Of a stretch of DNA of 64,000 nt, positions 55,337 to 64,000 are shown one piece after another. The stretch covers positions 64,580,256 through 64,644,255 of the forward strand of contig CM070618.1 in NCBI GenBank assembly GCA_036346255.1, written 5' to 3'. Made by a program: the position numbers and the translations under genes. Numbering within the stretch: position 1 is the first letter of the stretch; every line of letters begins with the position of its first letter. Below the pieces are notes generated by a model. The model saw only the letters and a program-made list of their open reading frames with translations, made no database searches and had not been told where the DNA came from. This DNA comes from Ampelocalamus luodianensis. Taxonomy: Eukaryota > Streptophyta > Magnoliopsida > Poales > Poaceae.

Positions 55337-58300
55337 TGTGAGGACCCCAATTTATTTGGCTTGTAATGCTTAGCCAACCACCTGGCCCTAGCATCACAAA
55401 TCAAATAAACCGAGCCTCGAGATATGTATACTTCCCAGAAAGCAGTATACATGCCTCACCACAAAATTATGCATCAACTCCATTCTAAACATAGAGTCCA
55501 AACATCACACTACAAGCAGAAAGTAACAACAGTAGAGTTATTACAGACAATGGCCGACCGGCCAAAAGGTACATAAATACTAGAAGAATGACAGCGGAAG
55601 CAAAAGTGCCATAAGATAACTATAAACAAAGCCAATCAGCGTGCCTTCAACCCACAAGGCATCTGACCGGACCGCCAAGCCTAGTCGTCGAACACGAAGC
55701 GACAGCACACCTCACAGAAGTGAGGCCCTTGGGGCTCACCTTCTTCCTCTGCAACAAAAACATTAAGCAAAGCAAATGAGTACAAAGGTTGTCTTTGTAC
55801 TCGCAAGACTGACGTGTGAACTAGCAGACCTATTCATATGCTACATGCAGGCTTATCTGGTGGAGGCCATATGTTTCATTTGCGCAAAGCCAAATTTATT
55901 TGTAATAATGTAATACAGTTTGAAGGCAAGTTTGCAATTCATTTTTAATGTTGAAATAACAGTAAGGGTAATAATACAAAGATTAAAGATAAACAACCTG
56001 GAAGTGACTATCCCAATAGTCACCACAACATAGCACGAATCCCCAGATTCGTACTACAAATCAAGTTTTAGTTAAAAGGTTGTAGTCTAACTCTTGAAAA
56101 GCTTACCAAGCGTGTCCATCACCTAGGACGAGGCTATTCGAATAGTTTTAACCTGCGCAGGTGTACCACTGTACCCACACTTGCATCGCCTTTAAGCCAA
56201 AACACACTTCGAAGGTATCTTTGTACGGCTAAGTCCTACGAGACTTTTTCCAATATTGTGTATTAACTACGAGCCGCTCGTATGGATAGAAATCCATACG
56301 CTTACATGGTAAAGCCGAAAAGACAACTACCCCTCAGGATAAAGCTTTTCGGACAACTACCATGCTCCCAACACCATCCCTCCTGCGACCTCCTGCGACC
56401 CGGAGCCAATACACGCCAAGGTACTTGGTCAAGAGAGGTCCCATATACTCTAGTGTGGTTAGCACGCCGAAATGCCTGGATAACAGGTACTCACAAGATG
56501 TCCGGTCCTTAATTGACCCGGGCACCTTTCCAGTCACACCCAACAGATCACACCAATCTTACCATTGTGCCCGCGTCTAAATCATTTTTGTTTTCAGTTT
56601 TAGTTTTGCAATTAACATAACATAAGCCGAAGCATAAGAGCAATAATAAATTTTTGTGATCAAGATCATCGACTAAGTCGATGATCGCCCAAATCTACCG
56701 GAAGCTAAGCATGGCTAAGCAACTGAACTTGTAATCTACTAAGTGACAAGAGTTCATCCAACGAACTCTAATCACAGCAAGTAACCTAGGCTCAGGTAGT
56801 AGAGATCAATGTTTCACCTACAGGACATGCAGCTACGGATTTAACTAATCCATTTAACACAAATTAAGCAATGCATACATACAGCTGAAACAAAATATTA
56901 GACTTTAAAATACTAGGATTAATCATGATCAAACTGCTTTTTGTTCTTCTTTGCTCAATAGGCTCAACTCATTGCAGAGGATCACTCGATAGGACCGTAG
57001 CTGTCGCAATCTATCGATCGAGCAAAAGCAACGAATAAGAACAAATAACACCGACAAAACTCAAACATTCGAAAACCATCAAATGAGCACAACATTCAAA
57101 CAACAGCTAGAGCATGGTTTAACACAATTTTTAGAAACAGAGAAGAACTCATATTAATTGGTTATGAATTTTCTAGGAATTTTCTAAGCTAACAATACAC
57201 ATAAAGCATCAGTTAATTCTTTAGCAAAATTTATGAACAGAAACAATATCTAAAACCTATCCTAATAATTAGTACACTAAAAATGAAAGTTTACAAAATT
57301 GGAATTACTGGATTTGGACAAATATTGAGATAGATATGAATTTTCTAATTTGGAATATACATAAAACACCATTTAATCAACTATCAGATTTTGATACAGA
57401 GACAAAGCTGAAACCATTTTTAGTAAATAGCACATTTAAAATGAAAATTAACAGAACTGGTTTCATGCGATTTGAAGAAAAATTGAATGAGTTATGAATT
57501 TTCTAAGTTTAAATGAATTAACAGTGCAACAGAAAACACATTTCAGAAATACTAAAGCATTTAATACTTTTTCTACCAGCGCGCAGCTAGCCGACCACGG
57601 ACAAGCGGGCGCACAGAAACGGCGACGAGTCAAACTTGACCCGGTAGCGCCAACGCGGCGGCGTCGGCGTATTCAAGAATACGTCTTTGCTTATTGACGA
57701 CACCTAACTTACAAGTACAGAGAAATACGCTTCTACAAAGAGAACACGTATTATCCAAGTTTACACAAATAACAACTGACAACATGGACCCACAAGACAA
57801 AGACTCAGAGGATAAATAACGATTGGATTAAAGTTTCTAAACGCGATTAACTCTGGAGGGCCCACAAGACAGCGACTCACTAAACAGGGATTAGAGCTTA
57901 GCTAAACGACACCGGCGGCTCACCGGCGCGCAGACGGGACGGCGCGCGCGCACAAGATGGATCTCGCGAACGAAGGTTTCAAGGCGAGTGGGTGATACCT
58001 TAAGGTTCGCAAAGATCTCGCGAACTCGATGGCGGTGACGCGGAGTCCGATGGTCGCCGGAGGTGAGCTCGCGACGGCCGGAGGCGGAGAAGAAGAAGGG
58101 GCTTCCGAGGTGGAGGCTCTACGAGCGACGAGAAGACTCTGGAAAGCGCGCACCAACTTCGCCTTGACTCCAAGAAGGATAAGCCCAAGATAACGCCGAC
58201 GAAGAGGGACCGAGGCGGCCGGAATTGCCACGGCGGCGGAACACCGTGTTCGGAGAAGAATCGGTCGCACGTCCTCAACGATGCACCAAAGATGAAAATG

Positions 58301-59551
58301 AAGCCATCATTAGATTCAGTGGATCAGTGCGAACCTAAGGGATCAGGCGTTGAGGTAAGAGACTCACTGGAACACAAACGAGCTCACAGGGTCGCCGCAA
58401 CCGGAGTTGGAGACGAAGAAGTCGCTCCCGGCGATACACTGGACGCCGAGGGTTCTGGATGGGCAAAATAGATGCGGCGAGGAGAGTGGATCACGATGGC
58501 GTGGTTGCGGAATCAAGGGTGGCGCTAACACGGCGGTGCTGCCCAGGGGTTCTTCTCCGGCCGAAATCAAGAAACGGGCGGAGAGAGCAACAGAGCGGGG
58601 AAAACGAGGGATGAGTGGTCGCGGTGAGGTAATGAAGGCCTGGCGATGCGCCACGGATGGACACGAGGGCAAATAGGTGGCAGCGGTGAGGTACGTGGCG
58701 CTCATGCGCGCGCGGCCGAGAGCTCCGGTGAGACGCGGAGAAGATGAGGACGTTGCTGACAAGGAGGGCCCACTCGTCAGCGACGACGACGAAGCGGCGC
58801 GAGTCGGACCAAGTGTGGTTCAACGCTTTGGTCTGACTCGATCAAGAAGATGTCGACCGTTCGATCAAGAATGGACGGTCGAGATCTGTGTATGCATTCG
58901 GACAGGTCGACGAGACAAGCAATGTGGACCGTGCGATCTCCATCGGACGGCTGATAGCCATCGGGCTCGCGCGGTGCAGCTAGGCGGCGCGGCGGAACCA
59001 AGTGGCGGGGTCGGACTCGAGCCAGAGTCAGGTTTGAGCCCGAGGAACAGTAGTTCCAGGATTTGAATTCAAAAGGCTGAGCTGGTTTGGGAAATTTTAG
59101 AGGTAGCTCCTGAGCTCCAAAAATTCTAAAATTTTTAAGGAGCTAACAGGGACAGAGGATAACCTTGTGTAATTTTTCCAGGGATTTTCATGAACCACAT
59201 TTCCCTCCAGAAAATTCACAAGCTACTGCACCAAGGGTTTGACCAGATTTCAAACTGGTTTGACTTGACCATTTGAAATAGCAAACAAGATCTAAAAATT
59301 GTGAAATTTTTCAGAGAGGTGTCTAGGATGGTCAAGATGATAGGAAAAATATTTTCAGAGGATGATCACAAGTTTGAGGTTGAAAAATTTGGTTGACACA
59401 TCTTCCATTCACAAGAATTTAATTCTAGAAAATGGAAATTGTTTAGGGAAAATTTGGAAAACTTCCAAATGACTTCAAGAGACATCAAAAGTTTTTATTT
59501 CTCCTCAAAATTTTACATTTGGAACACAAACCCTAACTTAGGGCTGTTACA
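55337..59551 (-). mobile_element. LTR D: solo LTR of a gypsy-type element, minus orientation, 4.2 kb
   Basis: On the minus strand it starts TGTAACAGCCCTAAGTTAGG (59551) and ends GGGGTCCTCACA (55337). Flanks AAAGA (55332-55336) and AAAGG (59552-59556) are a 5-bp duplication with one mismatch. Only LTR sequence lies between, so it is a solo LTR. It is homologous to LTR C. It has hairpins at the same positions with compensated base changes (56035-56052, 56279-56300, 56664-56686, 56750-56768). The surrounding sequence is an older LTR of B type. Confidence 0.7.
56035..56768 (-). repeat. Hairpin string in LTR D, homologous to that in LTR C
   Basis: Stems ACGAATC/GATTCGT (56035-56052), CGTATGGAT/ATCCATACG (56279-56300), GATCATCGAC/GTCGATGATC (56664-56686) and GAGTT/AACTC (56750-56768). 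Each lies in the same flanking context as its LTR C partner. Confidence 0.85.
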
Positions 59552-60289
59552 AAAGGTCTATGACTAGCCTTCGTTGAAGGGTTGGAAAGCTTCGGTTGAG
59601 GTCGCCGGGTCCGCAAACTCTTTGGAAAAGTCAGAATCTACATGTGCGAACAAAGCCAAATAAGAAAACGAAGCCACAAAAACTCCAACGAAAACACCCA
59701 ACCAGAGCCAAAAGAAAGATACAAAAGTAAGGTAAAGATAGAAAGGTGAACTACTCAAGTGGAGCTTGAACAAAGGAGGTCGGGAAGGGAATGAGAGAGC
59801 TTGGGAGCCGAGGGCAAACAAGAGGGCAAGGGCTCCTAGTGTTTTGTTTATAGAGGAGGAGGACGATCGAGTGACAAGGTGAAGCGCGACTGGCATAGGC
59901 GCGGCGAAGCTCTGGTGGCAGTGTGGAAATGATTGGGCGGTAGGGAGGAGACCAAAGAGGAATGGTCACTGGCGAGGCAGCAGAATTTAATGCGACACAA
60001 CAGCATTTAATGCACAAAGACTGCACGACAAGCGGTGATGCGACGAAAGGAAGAAGGTGAGCAGAGGGACTGAAAGGTGGGGCTTGGTCAAAAGCAAGAG
60101 GGAGGTCCTGAGGAAGAGAGGGTCATTTTTGCAATAAGGGCAGTTGCGACCAAAGATGGTGGTCTTTGTAAAAGAGGAGGTCGTGACCAACTAGGTGGTC
60201 AAGACCCAGAGGGTGGTCTTTGAAAAAAGGTGGTTACGACCACGGGGGGTGGTCTTTGCAAAAGAGGAGGTCGTGACCAATTGGGTGGT
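59552..60289 (-). repeat. Old B-type LTR remnant with inverted GACCTCC array
   Basis: 60100-60289 contains repeated ggtcgtgacc, gggtggtcttt and aaagaggaggtcg units, which are the reverse complement of the array style seen in LTR B (47828-48640). 59552-60090 shows no gene. Confidence 0.5.
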
Positions 60290-61764
60290 TGTGACGCCCC
60301 GTGTCATTACCCCAGAGGTAATAACACTTAGGCAAACGGATTACTATTCGTTTGCTCAGTAGAACACTGCTCCAACGAATAGTAAGCCTTCACCAGAGTT
60401 ACGCGGCAGAACAATAAGATAGAAACTGTCATTTATTTCAACAGTTAGCCACGCAGGGCTAAAGTCTTAATACAAGTTTTATACAAATACCCAAGGGAAC
60501 TTCCCCGCTTCTCTTGTTTGCCCTCGAGTACCAGCAGCCTATTCGTCCCACAAGCCAAAATAGCTCCCGACTCGCCCTGGTTCCTCTTAGTCCAAGCCTT
60601 TTCCTCCAGTTGTTGCTTCCGTACCTGCAAGTCCTTCGTCCCACTCGGGATAGTTCCCGGCCGGACTAGGATCTACAAAGGAGAATACTAACAAGGTTGA
60701 GTACAAATTAATGTACTCAGCAAGCATTAATAGCAAAAGATGCACATGATGCAGTATCTCTAATCTTTATCACAATTTCTAAATCATCTCACTTTAGAAA
60801 ATAGATCTCACAATTATGTGGCAAGTTTTATCTTGAAAAACTCTACTAGTCACTCAAGAGACGAAAGACCCCTGTGGTTCCGTAGACTCCAATCTCGAGT
60901 GGTATGAATTCATGATTTAGTTTAGCATCACTTGGAGCTTTGTACCACTTTACCCATAGCTATTCTCGAACTCTCCGTGAGCAGGGTCCACCGCATTGCC
61001 TTAGATGCGGGTTCGAGATCGAATCGTAACGTTTTCAGTTCTGATTAATTTCTCCACCCATCACCTTCCGTCGGTGCAGATTTAGTCACGCTGATGACCT
61101 CATCATCCACCGAGTTCTGGTGAGGTTGGTTGAGGCAGCTTCTATCCTGCACTCAACACTCCACCTTAACGCTATAGCGCCTTAGATCCCCCACTTCCGG
61201 ACTATCCCCCACCGGTCCTGGGTTCCTCCATCACAATCACTCACACCTAATACTTACCCGTTGTGGAGAGCATAGTCACGTAACAAGGTAGCATTTTCTG
61301 CCCGTCGAAACGGGAAAATGGTTGGCACTGAATTTACGGCATCTGACCGAGCAAAAGTTTGTTGGTCCTTATATTATAACCATATGTAAAAAGGGGCCCA
61401 CCTCTTACCTCATCGTCATCATCGTCGCTTTTTCCCCAGCCAGGGCCCCCTTTTACCCACCTAGTAAGTCTCATTCTTTCTCAATCATCTTAATCATCTT
61501 ATCTCAATCATTTTCTTTAGGTTTTGGAAAACTATTTTGATGCAATACTTATAATAGTGCAAGATATGGTATATTTTTAAAGTAACTATATTCATGTTCA
61601 AGAGGGTCGCTTGCCTTCGTGGATGTGGGAAAGGTTGGCGTCGATGAAAGTCTGGTCAACTGCTCCGATCTGGGCTGATTCGCCTTCTGTAGCAAGTCGG
61701 GAACACGAATAATAATAATATAAGTAAATACGTATTTGATTTGAGTGATACTAGGAATACATAA
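60290..61764 (-). repeat. LTR E: gypsy-type LTR, minus orientation, cut by LTR F
   Basis: On the minus strand it ends ...GGGGCGTCACA (60290). It contains the same kind of landmark as LTR D near its end (tgagtaca, ttgcttaatg-type) and short stems such as CCGCAT/ATGCGG (about 60990-61010). It is truncated at 61764 by the plus-oriented LTR F. Confidence 0.5.
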
Positions 61765-64000
61765 TGTAATACCCCAAAAATTAAATCGGGAGAGAATAAT
61801 TAAATCGGGAGAGAATAATTAAAATTGGGAGAATATTTCTTTTAGCAAAGCGATTGAACAGGAGAAAGAGGGGTTTTAATGTAATACTCCGATTTATTCT
61901 ACGAAAGAAAGGGTTCAAAAGAGAAATTAAACATAAAAAAGGGGGGTTTCTGCAGTTTTTCGGCAACTTGGGCCTCGGGCCTTGGCCCAGGAGGCCCATG
62001 AGGCGTCGGCCACCAATAAAAGGAAGGGGGAAAACCCTAGATGCACTGTAGCTACAGTGCCACCACACTGTAGCATGGCTCCTGTAGCACACTTCTCCAT
62101 GGTGGTGCCCCCCTCCATTGGTGCCTCCCTTCCTCGCCGTCGGTGCTCCCTACTGCCGATCAAGTGAAGAAAGAAGAGGAGATCAACTTCGCGGGGAGAG
62201 TTCATCATCTTGCTGCGATTCTACAAGGGTAACGTCGCGTGTTCTTCATTGGTTGATGCGTAGTAGTTGCGGTTGATGTTGTTTGGTAGATTGATTTGCG
62301 TCGGTTTAATAGATCGCGTTCTGTCCAGATTATTGCGCGGTCAGTTTCATGTGTTTAGAGGCCGAATTAGGAGTTTTGATCTCCTAGAGTTATGTAGGTA
62401 TTGTTCTTAGCTTTCAATGGCCGCCAAGAACGCCCAAACCCGATTAACGGTTAGAAAGTTATGAATTGTTTAGTGCCGCTGTCTGGTTAATCTGTCAACA
62501 TCCTGACAGTCTGTAGAAAACTGAGTTAAACTGTTAGTTAAAGACGAAATCAGAGGATCTCAATATAACAAAAAATGTAGGTAATTTCCATACCTTTTCA
62601 TAGAGATAAAGAACGCAAGATTTGGACTTTCGTAGCAAAAGTTATGGTGGTTTTAGCGTACTGTCCAGAGAACCCGACGTGAATTCTGATGTCTGAAAGA
62701 TTGATTTTCTAGGGGCAGTTAAGGGCAGAATCAGAAGGGCTCCCCAACTAGGTTTATTTAGATAATTTAATTACCTTTTCAGAAAGTCCAAGAACATCTT
62801 ATTTGGACGCCTGAGCAGAAAGTTATGTATTTTATAAGTTGACTGCTCACAGGGTGCGCCAAACCAATCGTTAGAAATTGGAAGGTGGGAAACACTTGAG
62901 GGGTTTAGCAAGTTCATTTGTGTTGTTCTTTTGCTCTTGGTTCAGTATGTTGGTCTTAGATTGGGTTATCTTAATATTCAGGTGGGAGCGTGGTCCGAGG
63001 GGCAGCACCCTCGTCGCGTCCACCGTTCTCGCACGGTTGAGGCAAGTATTCGGGCTATAATATATGTATGCTTGCATGATGTGATTGTGGTGTATCTTGA
63101 TCGTATAGACATGCATGCATGTTTATGAGATGAGTTACTGTTTATCTTGATGACTGCTAGTTATGGTTAAAAGTTCTTCCGCATGTTGTTATTGCTTCCG
63201 TACAATGAGAATATGTTGTATTCCCGCATATGAAAATGTTATCATGGTGCATATGCATGTTGAGAGCATAAGTGCCTTGGTCACGTGGTGACCAAGCACA
63301 TCTGATTGAGTCCCCGTCATGTAGATGACGGGTTGAGGTCCCCACATTCGCGGAATGTGGGCTAATGAACAAAGAGGTCCCCATCATTAAGATGATGGGC
63401 AAAGGTCCCTATACATGTGGTGTATAGGCTATGGTCCTGTGCTGGGAGGGCACGAGCAAGGGTATCTGATGACGGTTGTATACCGCATTCTTCGGTAAAA
63501 TGCGAAAGAGATAAAGTTCAAAGGAGCATTGCATTGGTTGCATATCATGAGTTAAGTGGCTATGTTTAGTGTGATGTTAATTGAGGATCATCGATGCTGT
63601 GTTTGTGTTCTTGTTTATGGCCTTGTTGATACTTGCTGAGTCTTTAGGCTCACCCTTGCTTTAATGTGTTTTAGGTACGAGGCAGGAACGACATGCATGG
63701 GAGGGAGTAGATGTTGGATACACTCACTATATCACACTCTTAAGGCGTTTGCTGCTTAGTCCCAATTTAGAATTAAATAAACTGTTGATTAGCACCCATG
63801 GATGGTGTGGTTGAATTAACTGTTTAGTTGTAATAATGAGGTTGCTAGCCTTGGTTGGTTCATTTGATAATCATGCATGTTTGGGATAATTTGATTATGA
63901 GAATTTTGTTTATGCCATGTGATCGTATTGAACTCTCGTTTAGCTGATTAAACAAAGGTGACTCTGCTAAAATTTGTATTTGTGCTAGAATAGTTTAATT
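61765..64000 (+). repeat. LTR F: gypsy-type LTR, plus orientation, runs past the window edge
   Basis: It starts TGTAATACCCCAAAAATTAA. A 21-bp unit (attaaatcgggagagaata) is duplicated at 61780-61822. A perfect 16-bp palindrome CACTGTAGCTACAGTG lies at 62044-62059, near a TATA-like aataaaagg (about 62015). The hairpin array 63276-63428 follows, then the landmark tgctgagtctttaggctcaccc (about 63634) usual late in such LTRs. Open frames here have no domains. Confidence 0.55.
63276..63428 (+). repeat. Array of five regular hairpins with unrelated stems
   Basis: CTTGGTCAC/GTGACCAAG (63276-63296), CCCGTCAT/ATGACGGG (63313-63332), CCCACATTC/GAATGTGGG (63341-63361), CCCATCAT/ATGATGGG (63380-63399), CCTATACA/TGTATAGG (63408-63428). 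Stems are 8-9 bp, loops 3-5 nt, and four of the five follow a g(a)ggtccc-type lead. A weaker sixth (TGTGC/GCAC) follows at about 63431-63453. Confidence 0.9.

Noticed and set aside
57920..59066. Multiple frames of about 90-130 codons
   Set aside because: They lie in the GC-rich part of the solo LTR D on both strands, with no domains.
48641..59551. One intact LTR retrotransposon bounded by C and D
   Set aside because: The two LTRs are in opposite orientation, and D has its own target duplication, so they are separate insertions.
1..64000. tRNA, rRNA or snRNA genes
   Set aside because: No sequence with A/B-box cloverleaf or rRNA core motifs was noticed by eye. A tRNAscan/Infernal run would be decisive.

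Overview
This window is plant nuclear DNA, almost certainly from a grass (Poaceae; an Oryza-like relative is plausible but not proven). The reasons are the nested LTR retrotransposons, CACTA, Mutator-like and hAT-like DNA elements, GT-AG introns, and two conserved plant genes recognised from their exons: RNA polymerase III subunit RPC3 and fragments of ribosomal protein L32. There is no bacterial or organellar signature. Most long open frames are shadows in repeats.

Layout. 1-1.73 kb: decayed CACTA transposase end (minus strand). 1.73-11.41 kb: an old LTR retroelement with a broken gag, interrupted by a Pack-MULE with a 9-bp target duplication that carries a glycosyltransferase fragment (3447-5124). 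Its long 3' LTR (from 6921) is in turn interrupted by a 1.6-kb solo LTR (8344-9943). 11.4-14.6 kb: remnants without a clear gene. 14600-20880: a full-length Ty1-copia element with nearly identical LTRs and a 5-bp target duplication, but badly broken coding regions. 20.9-24.66 kb: intergenic, with one possible small exon.

24.66-40.0 kb is the genic part. RPC3 runs on the plus strand from 29388 to 38478 in about 15 exons. Two DNA transposons lie directly upstream of its ATG. One (24664-27531) carries the last two coding exons of an RPL32 gene. The other (27554-29378) is hAT-like, has 8-bp target duplications, and ends 9 bp before the start codon. Introns of RPC3 hold a TRIM-like LTR element and a palindromic MITE. 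Two exon junctions do not join in frame with canonical sites, so the locus is either slightly damaged or contains sequence errors. A further orphan exon pair (38645-40032) follows.

40.0-43.6 kb shows no recognisable gene. From 43.6 kb to the end there is a nest of Ty3-gypsy-type sequence: a minus-strand integrase remnant (45089-46170), then very long LTRs in alternating orientation (plus from 46171, plus from 48641, minus 55337-59551, minus 60290-61764, plus from 61765 to the edge).

The most interesting unexplained signal is structural. The long LTRs contain strings of short hairpins. Between two divergent homologous LTR copies (48641-53762 and 55337-59551) at least four stem base pairs differ by compensated double changes. 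Similar hairpin strings with unrelated stem sequences occur at 63276-63428 and, in a different LTR family, at 7514-7726.
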